Shown: piece after piece, positions 1 through 7,926 of the stretch
How the letters are laid out: each line of letters begins with the position of its first letter
Position numbering within the stretch: position 1 is the stretch's first letter
From: Streptomyces uncialis
GTDB taxonomy: Bacteria; Actinomycetota; Actinomycetes; Streptomycetales; Streptomycetaceae
Assembly (NCBI RefSeq): GCF_036250755.1
Contig: NZ_CP109583.1
Coordinates: 992,001 to 1,056,000 of the forward strand
Reading direction: 5' to 3'
Length of the DNA: 64,000 nucleotides
Program-made: the position numbers and the translations under genes
The notes under the pieces: model-generated
The model's database searches: none
Seen by the model: only the letters and a program-made list of their open reading frames with translations
What the model was told of the DNA's origin: nothing

Positions 1-174
1 CATCCCGGCCTCCTGCATCTGCCCCATGTCGAAGTGCAGGGCGAAGGGCAGCCGCCACAAGCAGCTCGGCAGCAGGAGCAGCGGGAGCGCGTAGGCGAGG
101 CGCGTCGCCCAGCGGGGAACGGGCCGCTCGGTGTCACCGACGGTCGGGGGCCTGTGCAGGATGTTCAGCGTCAT
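1..174 (-). CDS. Membrane protein, N-terminal fragment
   Basis: The frame opens with an ATG at 174 and runs off the left edge, so only 58 residues are visible. The peptide starts MTLNILHRPPTVGD, has a basic stretch (RWATRL) and then a hydrophobic segment from about residue 27 to 45 (AYALPLLLLPSCLWRL), which looks like a first transmembrane helix after a short cytoplasmic N-terminus. A GGTGGAG lies just before the start. I do not recognise the family. The gene is transcribed leftward, away from the rest of the window. Confidence 0.6.
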   Translation of the reverse strand, partial: MTLNILHRPPTVGDTERPVPRWATRLAYALPLLLLPSCLWRLPFALHFDMGQMQEAGM

Positions 175-294
175 GGCTCCACCCTGAAGGAGCGGGGACG
201 ACGGGGAATCATCCATGGGAACCGAACCGCTAGCCCTCGCGGGGGAGTAGTACCGAGCAGCCTCCCTCCCGAGAGGTAGCGTTCCGATGCGCGG

Positions 295-780
295 TCAGCT
301 CCGCTCACCGTTCCCGCGTCCGGGCCGGCCCCGGGCGGAGGAGGGCGCGGTGCCCGTCGGTGCGGCCGGGGGCCCGTAGCGCTCGTAGTAGTCCTGGAGC
401 AGTCCCGATCCCTCCAGCACGGTGTCCGCCCAGGACGGGTCGAGGCCGGCCGGGGCGGGATCGGTCGCGACGGCGCACGCTCCGGTGAGCATCCCGGCGT
501 AGACGAAGTCGGAGTGGAGATTGCTGATGCTGTCCGTCTCATGGAAGTTGACGGGACGGCCGTCGGCCAGCACGGTGACCTCGACGCCTCCGCGGAGGGT
601 GTGCGTACGGGAGCAGGCCGGGAGCGCCGGGCGCGTGGCCGCGTCCTGGAAGGCGAGCGCTTCGAGGGCGGGAAGGTCGAACTCGCAGACGCAGACGCAG
701 CAGAGACGTTCGGGGGATCGTATTCCCTGCTCCCACCGTCGATGATCAGGCCCACGACCGCAGGAGGACACCGTGCTCAC
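295..780 (-). CDS. Hypothetical protein, uncertain or damaged 5' end
   Basis: From about 690 down to 295 the frame has strong third-position GC and reads like a real acidic protein (EFDLPALEALAFQD, FHETDSISNLHSDFVYAG, LLQDYYERYGPP), followed by a low-complexity tail. I do not recognise it. Upstream of about 690 codon use in this frame becomes poor, and the only in-frame starts (GTG at 780 and 771) overlap the start of the divergent cupin gene. Another frame reading GLIIDGGSREYDPPNV has moderate coding bias over the same 65 bases. The true N-terminus is therefore unclear. A single-base frameshift near the TGCGTC repeats at about 680-695, or loss of the 5' part, would explain it. The coding stretch is credible and the function is unknown. 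Confidence 0.5.
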   Translation of the reverse strand: MSTVSSCGRGPDHRRWEQGIRSPERLCCVCVCEFDLPALEALAFQDAATRPALPACSRTHTLRGGVEVTVLADGRPVNFHETDSISNLHSDFVYAGMLTGACAVATDPAPAGLDPSWADTVLEGSGLLQDYYERYGPPAAPTGTAPSSARGRPGRGNGERS

Positions 781-1357
781 GGCACGCTACTGGATCGACG
801 CCCTCGGCCTGGAGGCCCATGTGGAGGGCGGTTACTACCGTCGGACCTTCCAGGCGGACCACCGCCCCACCACCCGTACACCCGACGGTGACCGCTACAC
901 CCTGACCTCCATCCACTATCTCCTCACCCATTGGACAGCGATCGGGCACTGGCACCTGAACCGTTCCGACGTCCTCCACTTCCACCAGCACGGCGAACCC
1001 GTCACCTACCACCTGCTCCACCCCGACGGCCGTCACAGCACCGTCGTCCTCGGCCAGGACCCCCGGCAAGGACACACCCTCACCCTCGCCGTGCCCGGAG
1101 GTGTCTGGAAGGCCGCCCATCTCACCGCCGGGGACCACGCCCTCATCGGCGAAGCCGTCGCACCCGGATTCGACTGGGCCGACATGACCCTCGGCCGGTA
1201 CGAGGAACTCACGGCCCGCTTTCCCGGCCACAGCGAACTCGTCCACCGCTACTGCCGCCCCGACGGCCACCCGTCCCGTCCCACGAGTTCACCGGGCGCC
1301 CCGGCCGCCGGAACCCATGCTCATGAGCAACCCTTGACACCTCCGGCTCCGCCCTGA
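773..1357 (+). CDS. Cupin family protein (DUF985-like)
   Basis: The protein has 194 residues from a GTG start with an ideal AGGAGG about 6 bases upstream. The sequence matches the DUF985/RmlC-like cupin pattern: a substrate-pocket stretch near the N-terminus (HVEGGYYRRTFQ, residues 15-26), then the beta-barrel core SIHYLLTHWTAIGHWHLNRS and VLHFHQHGEPVTYHLLHPDG at about residues 45-85, and GFDWADMTLG near 140. The family is a small single-domain jelly roll usually annotated as of unknown or sugar-binding function. The last 30 residues are a Pro/Ala-rich tail outside the fold. It is monocistronic and faces a bidirectional terminator. No pathway can be inferred from its neighbours. Confidence 0.85.
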   Translation: MLTARYWIDALGLEAHVEGGYYRRTFQADHRPTTRTPDGDRYTLTSIHYLLTHWTAIGHWHLNRSDVLHFHQHGEPVTYHLLHPDGRHSTVVLGQDPRQGHTLTLAVPGGVWKAAHLTAGDHALIGEAVAPGFDWADMTLGRYEELTARFPGHSELVHRYCRPDGHPSRPTSSPGAPAAGTHAHEQPLTPPAPP

Positions 1358-1431
1358 CCGGACGGCGTCGCCGCGGGAGCGCCGGACGCGCGCGTACCGG
1401 CGCGGGCCGGGGTCGGCCGTCCGCGCGGTGC

Positions 1432-1465
1432 CCGGTGTCCCGGACCGCGAGGGCCGGGACACCGG
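1432..1465. terminator. Bidirectional hairpin terminator
   Basis: A perfect 12-bp inverted repeat (CCGGTGTCCCGG / CCGGGACACCGG) with a 10-nt loop lies between the convergent cupin gene and the barrel-beta-domain gene, 13 bases past the stop of the latter. Confidence 0.7.
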
Positions 1466-1477
1466 TACAGGTGCGGG

Positions 1478-2911
1478 TCAGACGCCCCAGCGCAGCGCGA
1501 TCGTGTCGCCGACCTGGACGACCCGGTCACGGGTCGCGGCGGCGGGCGCTGAACCGTCGACGCTCACCTTCCATGTCGAAGTGCCGCTGTTGGCCTTGCC
1601 GTTGACGGCCGTGATGGTGCCCGTCGCCCCGCTCGCCGGGGTGACGGACGTGACACAGCCCGCCGGGGTCGCCGCGCCCGTGGCGGCGGTCAGCACCTCG
1701 CCGAGGGTGGTCGTGGTGCCGGTCGGGGTGAACGCCACCGAGCACACCGACAGACCGCCCGCGCCGTCATCGACGGACAGGGCGAGTTCGGTGGCCGTCC
1801 CCGGGGTGAACGCGCTCTGCGCGACCCACTGCGGAGCACCCGCGGTCACCGGCACCGGAGGCGCGGCGGTGAAACCGCCGCCTGCGACGGCGCGGAGCGC
1901 GTCGATCGACGCGTACGCCGACGGAGTGGTGTTGGCGGGCTGGTACTTGAAGCCGCCGCCGGGGTTGAACTGCTGGGCGATCAGGAAGTCGATCGGGGTG
2001 CGGCCGGCCGGGGTGAGGAAGTCACCGGTCTGCGGGTTGATCCCGCAGGCGTTCAGCCCGGAGACGGCCCAGCCGTTGGAGTTGGTGTTGACGCCGTACA
2101 TCGCGTTGAACGCGCCCGACGTGCTGACCAGTTTGCTCTTCAGGAACGCCTTGGCCTGGACGATGTCCGGGTCGGTCGCGGGCACCCCCGCCGAGCAGAG
2201 TGCCGCCATGGAGGCTCCCGTCATATCGATGTCGGACGCCGCGCCGAGCTGCGCGGGGTTGCCCTCGGCCTTGCTGTAGTTCCAGCCGCCGTCGTTGTGC
2301 TGGTTGGCGCGGACCCGGGTGACGATCCGGTCCAGCAGCGCCTGCGGCACGCGCTGCGCGCCGGACTGGGTGCGCGCGCCCGCGAGGGAGAGCCCCGCGA
2401 AGACGGTGCCGTTGTAGTTGGCGGACGGACCGAAGTACCCGGCCTCGGCGGTCTGCCAGTAGCCGTAGATGTCGGCGATGAGGTTGCGGGACGCGGATAT
2501 CCGGGCGGGGTCGATGCCCGCGGCGTACGCGTTGAGCGTGCCGCGTTCGTAGTCGGTGACCACGGGGGTCGCGGACGGCCAGCCGGAGGTGGCGAGCAGA
2601 TCGCGGTACACCTTGCGGGCGTTCTTGGTGGCATCGCCGCCGGGCGTCACATCGACCGCGGCGGTCCCCGCCGCGGCGAACGCGCTGAACGCCCACTCGT
2701 TGGACAGCCCGGAACCGGCGTACGAACCGTCCGCGGCCTGAAGGGACTTGAGGTAGGTGACGCCGTTGGTCTTCGAGGTGGCGATCTGCGCGGGGGTCGA
2801 GGTCGCCGAGGCGGGCGGCGCGGTGAGCGCGGCGACCGCGCCGAAGGTGGCGAGAGCGGCGGGCACCGTGACGGCGAAACGGGCACGGCGGGAGGTACGG
2901 GGTCTGGACAT
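1478..2911 (-). CDS. Secreted alpha-barrel + beta-domain protein, cobalamin-binder-like
   Basis: The 477-residue protein starts at ATG 2911, preceded by AGGAG. It has a Sec signal peptide (residues 1-36, ending PPASA). Residues 40-350 hold prenyltransferase/terpene-cyclase-type alpha/alpha barrel repeats (ANQHNDGGWNYSK at 202-214, SDIDMTGASMAAL at 226-238, QQFNPGGGFKYQ at 313-324). Residues 360-477 form a small beta domain ending STWKVSVDGSAP...VQVGDTIALRW, which resembles DUF4430/intrinsic-factor beta domains. Barrel then beta domain, secreted, is the layout of vertebrate intrinsic factor and transcobalamin. The cyclase DXDD motif is absent, so enzymatic cyclisation is unlikely. A cobalamin riboswitch lies in its leader. 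I infer extracellular corrinoid binding; the domain similarity is by eye and binding is not shown. Confidence 0.75.
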   Translation of the reverse strand: MSRPRTSRRARFAVTVPAALATFGAVAALTAPPASATSTPAQIATSKTNGVTYLKSLQAADGSYAGSGLSNEWAFSAFAAAGTAAVDVTPGGDATKNARKVYRDLLATSGWPSATPVVTDYERGTLNAYAAGIDPARISASRNLIADIYGYWQTAEAGYFGPSANYNGTVFAGLSLAGARTQSGAQRVPQALLDRIVTRVRANQHNDGGWNYSKAEGNPAQLGAASDIDMTGASMAALCSAGVPATDPDIVQAKAFLKSKLVSTSGAFNAMYGVNTNSNGWAVSGLNACGINPQTGDFLTPAGRTPIDFLIAQQFNPGGGFKYQPANTTPSAYASIDALRAVAGGGFTAAPPVPVTAGAPQWVAQSAFTPGTATELALSVDDGAGGLSVCSVAFTPTGTTTTLGEVLTAATGAATPAGCVTSVTPASGATGTITAVNGKANSGTSTWKVSVDGSAPAAATRDRVVQVGDTIALRWGV

Positions 2912-3000
2912 GACCGGCTCCTGGGGGTGGGGGACGCCGGCCCCGCCGCGTCCGGCCGGGTGCGGGCACGCCGGTGGGACGGGTGGCCGCCGTCCCATCG

Positions 3001-3135
3001 CGTGATACGGCTTCCTGATCGGTGCACCACCGTGCGGGCATTCGGGCTCGGGACGGCCCCCTGCCGTCCCACACCGCTGCGCGTCAGCCCCGGACTCCCA
3101 CCGGGTTCCCCCACACGGCGGTCCCGGACGCTACC
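3001..3135 (-). promoter_or_regulatory. Cobalamin riboswitch for the 1478-2911 gene
   Basis: Read on the minus strand, the leader contains the B12-box core: GGAACCCGGTGGGAGTCCGG followed by GGCTGACGCGCAGCGGTG (about 3105-3070), and at about 3020-3009 the distal element GATCAGGAAGCC, which matches the conserved CAGGA-ACC side of the junction. A TAGCGT that could serve as -10 lies at about 3134. The aptamer ends about 90 bases before the ATG, consistent with control of translation or early transcription. Boundaries are approximate. Confidence 0.8.
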
Positions 3136-3207
3136 CGAGGCGGCGGGGGCGCGCCAGCGGTCCCGCCATGGAGGCCGCCGCGGGGAAGGGCCGCGGTCCG
3201 GGTCACC

Positions 3208-3385
3208 TTGACGCTCCGTTCGCAGCCGTGTTCCAATCCGGCTGATACACACTCAAGTTCAGGGGAAGCCGGTCGAACTCCGGCGCTGACCCGCAACCGT
3301 AGGCCCGTCGCACCGCGCACGGGCGAGCCGGACTGCCTGGACTTGGCTCTACGCAGCGAGAGGCGCCGTCGCGGACTACGGCGTG
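3208..3385 (+). promoter_or_regulatory. Promoter and cobalamin riboswitch, copy 1
   Basis: TTGACG at 3208-3213 and TCCAAT at 3232-3237 with an 18-base spacer form a plausible promoter. The aptamer follows: GGGAAGCCGGTCGAACTCCG at 3263-3282, GCGCTGACCCGCAACCGTAG at 3283-3302, and GAGCCGGACTGCC at about 3325. After it comes a 6-bp stem with an 8-nt loop (CGCCGT at 3364-3369, ACGGCG at 3378-3383). Promoter, aptamer and stem are all repeated, nearly base for base, at 20515-20687. The element sits 125 bases before the 1023-residue protein gene and is divergent from the riboswitch at 3001-3135. Confidence 0.88.
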
Positions 3386-3507
3386 GTTCGGAACGGCCTC
3401 CCCGGCGCACGCCGCCCAGGAGGGGAGCCGCCTGCCACGCACTGCTCCACACGCACGGCACGACCGACGACATGACCGGACGGACACGTCCGGCGACGTG
3501 AGGGGCC

Positions 3508-6500
3508 GTGGTGGGGACCGGAGACAGATCCGAACGGCGGGCGCGGCCGGGGAAGTTGCCCGCGTTGCTGACCGCGCTGCTGCTGGCGGTGGGTACGGGC
3601 GTGGCGTTCGTCACGGTGGCGCCCGCCGCCGCCGATCCGGTGGAGGACTGCACGCCGACGCGAGGCGCGGTCGTCGCCGTCGACTTCGCCCCGTTCGGCG
3701 GCGGGGTGGTCCGTGGCTGCGACCTGACCCCGACCACGGGCTACGAACTGCTGCGCGAGGGCGGGTTCACCACCACCGGCACCCAGCACGACGGCCCCGG
3801 GTTCCTGTGCCGGATCGGGCACAGGTCGTACGCGTCGGGCACCGAGTACCCGACACCGGACCGTGAGGACTGCGTGCTCACCCCGCAGGCCACCGCCTAC
3901 TGGTCGTACTGGATCGCCTCACCCGGGCAGAGCCGTTGGCGGTACAGCCCGTTGGGTGCCATGAGCCGTACCCCGAAGGACGGTGACGTGGACGCCTGGG
4001 TGTTCGGCGGCACCGATGTCGGCGGTTCCACCGGACGGCCCTCGTTCACCCCGGACGAGGTCCGCGCGGGCGGCGGTGTCACCCCCGGCCCCTCGGTGAC
4101 ACCGTCAGCGACACCATCGGCGTCCCCCTCCCCGACCGGGCCGTCCGGGTCGGTCGATCTGGACGCCGCCGCCGAGTGGGTGCGCGGCAGGCTCACCGAC
4201 GGTGACCACATCGCCGTCGACGGGAGCGACGCGCCGGACCATATGCTCACCACGGAGGCCGCGTTCGCGCTGGCCGCCGCCGACGGCCCGGGCACCGCGC
4301 TCGACAAGGTCACCGCGTTCATGGCGGGCCGTACCGACGCCTACGCCTATCCGGGCGGCGCCGGCGAGGCACCGGACACCAACGCGGCGGCACGGCTCGC
4401 GCTCCTGGCGTCGGCGACCGGCGGCGACCCCCGTGACATGGGCGGGCACGACCTGGTGGGCGATCTCGCGAAGCACGTCTGCGACAAGGGACCCGACGAC
4501 GGCGCGGGACCCGAATGCACCGCCGTGGGCGACTTCCGCTCCGCCGGGTACGCCGACGGGCAGGCCCTCGCGGTCCTCGCCCTGCTGCGCGCCGGGCTCG
4601 AACCGCCCGCCGCGAGCGTGTCCCGGCTGGCCGCGCTCCAGTGCGAGGACGGCGGCGTGACCAGCGTCCTGATCCGGCCCGGTGAGAACTGCGACGGCGA
4701 TCCCGGGACGACGGGCCTGGTCGCGCTGGTCCTGGACCGGGCGGGCGGCCACACCGGCACCGTCGACCGGGCGAAGCGGTACCTGCTCGGCGCACAACTG
4801 GCGTCCGGCGCGTTCCCCGGGTACACGGGGTCGACGACCGGCACGGCGTGGACCACCGGCTACGCGGCGCAGGCGCTGCGCGCGCTGGGCGAGACCGGTC
4901 CGGCCGACGCGGCCGTGGGCTGGCTCGGCACCCAGCAGTTGCCGGACGGCGGCTTCGCCTTCGAGGAGGGCGGTACGGACGCCGCCGTGTACGCCACGTC
5001 CCCCGCGGTTCTCGCGGGCGCCGGAACGAGTCTGCTGACCCTCACCCGTGAGGCACCGCAGCCGACCGGCACGCCGACGGGCCCCACACCCCCCACAAGT
5101 CCCCCGCCGTCGCCCACCGGACCGTCGTCCCCCACCCCGACCGGCCCCTCACCCACACCTCCGACGAGCCCGCCCCCGTCGCCCACGGGTCCGTCACCCA
5201 CGGGTCCGACGACGACACCGCCGCCCAGGCCGCCCGGTACGACCCCCGATCTGCGCAAGGGCGTCGCGTATCTCACCGGCCGGGCGAACCTCGTGGGCGG
5301 CCGCTACTACGAGTCGGCCGGCGGCGGTGGCCGGGCGGACTTCGGGCTCACCATCGACGGTGCGTACGCCCTGGCCGCGACCGGTCTCGACAACGACGCG
5401 CTGCGCGGGGTCGTGGACTTCCTCGACACCGGCGAGGACGTCACCGGGCGCGCGGTGCACGACTGGACCGGGGTCGGCCGCGGCGCTGTGGTGGGCGGCG
5501 CGCTCGGCAAGACCGCGCTGCTGGCCGTGGCCGTGGGACGGGACCCGAGGGACTTCGGCGGCCAGGACCTGGTCGCGGCGCTGAAGGACGCGGTGTGCAA
5601 GGCACCGAGCACGGCACCGGACCGTTCGTGCGCGGCCAAGGGCGCCTACACCTACGCCCAGTCGGTGTTCTCGCAGTCCCTCGGTGTGATCGCGCAGATC
5701 AGGGCCGGGGACGAGGAAGCGGCCCGGGAGCCGCTCGGGTATCTGCGGGGCCTCCAGCGGGACTCGGGCGCCTGGCCGAGCCTGATCCCCGCGACCGGCG
5801 ACGCGGACGTGGACTCCACCGCGATGGCCGCGATGGCGGTGGACACCGCGGACGGCGGCGACCCGGATCGCGTCGTCTCCAGGGCGCTGGCCTGGATCGC
5901 GGACCAGCAGCTCCCGGACGGGGGTTTCCCCGGGGCGGCCGGGAACTCGGTCAACTCGGCGGCGCTCGCCGTACAGGGGCTGTCACTGGCTCCCGCGACC
6001 TACGAGGCCGAGATCACCAAGGCTCTCAAGTTCCTGGCGTCGCAGCAGAACCGGGACGGCGGATTCAACGTCGCCAAGGGCGGTCAGCCCGGTTCCGATC
6101 TGCGGGCCTCGACGCAGGCGGTCGGCGGGGCGACCGGGACGCCCTTCGGGGAGCTGACCCGGGATCTCACCGACACGTCCCCGCAGCCCACCCGGCCCGG
6201 TCCCGGACCCACGTCGTCACCCGGACCGGACCCCTCGCCCTCCACCCCGGGGATCGTCACCCCGGGCGACCCGGGCGGAGCCACCGGCTCCGGCGGAGCG
6301 AACGGCGCGAACGGGAACGGCGGTTCAGGCGGTTCGGGGAACGCGGCCGGGTCCACCGGCGCGACGGGCTCCGGCGGCTCCGGCTCCGGTACGGGCGGTG
6401 GTTCGGGAACCGACGGCGGCACGGGCGCCCATGGGGCGGCCGGGGACGGCGGGGCGCTCGCGAGCACCGGCGCCCAGGTGGGGCTGTTCGCCCTGCTCGC

Positions 6501-6579
6501 CACCGGACTCGTCCTCGCGGGATGGCGGACCGTCGTCGTGGCCAGGCGCCGCACGGCGGCGGACGGAGGAACACGATGA
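3508..6579 (+). CDS. Cell-wall-anchored beta-domain/double-barrel protein, putative cobalamin binder
   Basis: This 1023-residue surface protein starts at GTG 3508 (a second GTG follows directly). Layout: signal peptide 1-42; Cys-containing beta domain 48-170 (C48, C71, C101, C122; AYWSYWIASPG at 130-140; WVFGGTD at 164-170); Pro/Ser/Thr linker 190-215; alpha/alpha barrel one, 216-512; a TP/PSP-rich linker 515-580; barrel two, 581-885, with QQLPDGGFPG and QQNRDGGFNV repeats; a Gly/Ser-rich spacer 900-980; LASTG at 984-988; a transmembrane helix; and RRR. LAxTG is the recognised sortase E motif class in Streptomyces, so covalent anchoring to peptidoglycan is expected. The cobalamin riboswitch upstream and the intrinsic-factor-like domains suggest B12 capture at the cell surface. 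That role is inference. Its stop overlaps the next start (ATGA). Confidence 0.8.
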   Translation: MVGTGDRSERRARPGKLPALLTALLLAVGTGVAFVTVAPAAADPVEDCTPTRGAVVAVDFAPFGGGVVRGCDLTPTTGYELLREGGFTTTGTQHDGPGFLCRIGHRSYASGTEYPTPDREDCVLTPQATAYWSYWIASPGQSRWRYSPLGAMSRTPKDGDVDAWVFGGTDVGGSTGRPSFTPDEVRAGGGVTPGPSVTPSATPSASPSPTGPSGSVDLDAAAEWVRGRLTDGDHIAVDGSDAPDHMLTTEAAFALAAADGPGTALDKVTAFMAGRTDAYAYPGGAGEAPDTNAAARLALLASATGGDPRDMGGHDLVGDLAKHVCDKGPDDGAGPECTAVGDFRSAGYADGQALAVLALLRAGLEPPAASVSRLAALQCEDGGVTSVLIRPGENCDGDPGTTGLVALVLDRAGGHTGTVDRAKRYLLGAQLASGAFPGYTGSTTGTAWTTGYAAQALRALGETGPADAAVGWLGTQQLPDGGFAFEEGGTDAAVYATSPAVLAGAGTSLLTLTREAPQPTGTPTGPTPPTSPPPSPTGPSSPTPTGPSPTPPTSPPPSPTGPSPTGPTTTPPPRPPGTTPDLRKGVAYLTGRANLVGGRYYESAGGGGRADFGLTIDGAYALAATGLDNDALRGVVDFLDTGEDVTGRAVHDWTGVGRGAVVGGALGKTALLAVAVGRDPRDFGGQDLVAALKDAVCKAPSTAPDRSCAAKGAYTYAQSVFSQSLGVIAQIRAGDEEAAREPLGYLRGLQRDSGAWPSLIPATGDADVDSTAMAAMAVDTADGGDPDRVVSRALAWIADQQLPDGGFPGAAGNSVNSAALAVQGLSLAPATYEAEITKALKFLASQQNRDGGFNVAKGGQPGSDLRASTQAVGGATGTPFGELTRDLTDTSPQPTRPGPGPTSSPGPDPSPSTPGIVTPGDPGGATGSGGANGANGNGGSGGSGNAAGSTGATGSGGSGSGTGGGSGTDGGTGAHGAAGDGGALASTGAQVGLFALLATGLVLAGWRTVVVARRRTAADGGTR

Positions 6580-7775
6580 ACGGCTGGACGACACGGCGTA
6601 CCGGGCCGGCGGGACCGAGGGCGGCGGGGGTGCCCGCTCCGACCGGGGCCCGCCGGACGGTACGGGCACTGGCCCGGCTGGGGGGCGCGCTGGCCCTGAC
6701 GGTCACCGCCCATACGGTCGGCGCCGGTCAGGCGACGGCCGCGCCGAAGCCGATCGGCCACTGCACGACCTCCCAAGGGGTCGTCCTCGCCGTCGACTTC
6801 AGCGACTGGGGCGGTCCGGTGTACCGCTCGTGCGGGACCACCCCGACCACGGGGTACGAGCTGCTGAACCAGGGCGGCTGGCGGACCACCGGTACGGGTC
6901 ATGACGGTCCCGCGTTCATCTGCCGGATCGGGTACAGCGGTCACCAGAGCGGCAAGCAGTTCCCGCCGCCCCGGCAGGAGGACTGCGTCCTCACCCCGCC
7001 CGCCTCCGCGTACTGGTCGTACTGGCACGCGGACCCCGGGGAGAACACCTGGGAGTACAGCCAGCTCGGCGCGATGAGCTACCGGCCGAAGCCGGGCAGT
7101 GTCGATCTGTGGATCTTCGGCGGCACCGACATCGAGGGCACGCGGGGCCGCCCGACGATCTCCCCCGACCAGCTACGCGCCCACAACGTCCGTCCCACGG
7201 GCAGCAGTTCGGGCGGCGGCTCGGGAAGCTCCTCCGGCGGCGGTTCGGGAGGCGGTTCCGGTGGCTCGGGCGGCTCCCGTGGCGGTTCCGGCTCCAGCGG
7301 CGGTTCGGTGGGGAGTCCGGGCGGCGGCTCCGGTGGGGGCGCGCCCGCGCCGGAGCGGACCGGCGGCGGAACGTCCGGCGCCCGGAACGGCGGACAGCCG
7401 ACCGCGCGGGACGACGGGCCAGGGCAGCCGCGGCGTACGGACGGTACGGAGCGCGGGCGGGAGGCGCAGCCGCGGCCGTCGCGGACCACGAAGCCGCCGA
7501 AGTCCCCCCGGTCGGGGTCCCCGTCGGCCGGCCGTCCGGCGAAGCCGAGCCCTACGGCGAGCCCGACCGTGGGCGGCTCACCATCCGCGACCGGTTCGAG
7601 CGGTTCGGCCGGCGCTGTGGCCGCCCCGGCGACCAGCAACGAGGTCGTCGACGCGCCGATCGCCAAGGCCGCCCGGCACGACAACGGATCGGTGCTTCCG
7701 GTGGTCGTGACCGTGGTCCTGGTCGTACTGATCGGCGCGGCGGCGATCATCGCGAAACGGCGCCGCGCCGGATAG
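6576..7775 (+). CDS. Membrane-anchored beta-domain protein, putative cobalamin binder
   Basis: The 399-residue product starts at ATG 6576 inside the previous stop codon (ATGA), with GGAGG 8 bases upstream, so the two are translationally coupled. A signal peptide ends near residue 56. Residues 61-185 form a beta domain clearly paralogous to that of the upstream protein: the same four Cys (63, 86, 116, 137), TTGYELLNQGGWRTTGTGHD against TTGYELLREGGFTTTGTQHD, AYWSYWHADPGENTWEYSQL, and LWIFGGTD. A Gly/Ser-rich spacer (200-260) and a Pro/Arg/Ser-rich stretch lead to one transmembrane helix (about 372-392) and a basic RRR tail. No barrel and no LAxTG are present, so it is held by its membrane helix. 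It may pass ligand from the wall protein toward the membrane transporter; this is inference. Confidence 0.78.
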   Translation: MNGWTTRRTGPAGPRAAGVPAPTGARRTVRALARLGGALALTVTAHTVGAGQATAAPKPIGHCTTSQGVVLAVDFSDWGGPVYRSCGTTPTTGYELLNQGGWRTTGTGHDGPAFICRIGYSGHQSGKQFPPPRQEDCVLTPPASAYWSYWHADPGENTWEYSQLGAMSYRPKPGSVDLWIFGGTDIEGTRGRPTISPDQLRAHNVRPTGSSSGGGSGSSSGGGSGGGSGGSGGSRGGSGSSGGSVGSPGGGSGGGAPAPERTGGGTSGARNGGQPTARDDGPGQPRRTDGTERGREAQPRPSRTTKPPKSPRSGSPSAGRPAKPSPTASPTVGGSPSATGSSGSAGAVAAPATSNEVVDAPIAKAARHDNGSVLPVVVTVVLVVLIGAAAIIAKRRRAG

Positions 7776-7854
7776 CGGCGGATGGTGGGCAGCGATACGG
7801 TTCGCCGCCCACCGCCATCCCTGAGCACCCGTCCCGGACGGGCTGTCCGTCCGG

Positions 7855-7926
7855 GTCGGGTGGTCAGCCGTGGTCGGGCGGTCAGCCGTGGTCGGGTGGT
7901 CAGTCGTGGTCGGGTGGTCAGTCGTG
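7855..7926. repeat. Four 18-bp direct repeats
   Basis: Four consecutive copies of GTCGGGTGGTCAGCCGTG with one or two substitutions lie between convergent genes. The last copy overlaps the final codons of the ferric-reductase-like gene. There are no spacers, so it is not a CRISPR array. It may be simple slippage, possibly shaping the 3' end of both transcripts. Confidence 0.85.

Noticed and set aside
5595..6575. Upstream extension of the 6576-7775 gene
   Set aside because: The extension is a different-frame shadow of the 1023-residue gene; the ATGA overlap, ribosome site and signal peptide fix the start at 6576.
1478..6579. Barrel proteins as squalene-hopene or terpene cyclases
   Set aside because: They have the barrel repeats but no DXDD acid motif, and they carry signal peptides and beta domains under cobalamin riboswitches.
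7855..7926. CRISPR array
   Set aside because: Repeats are directly adjacent without spacers and no cas gene is present.
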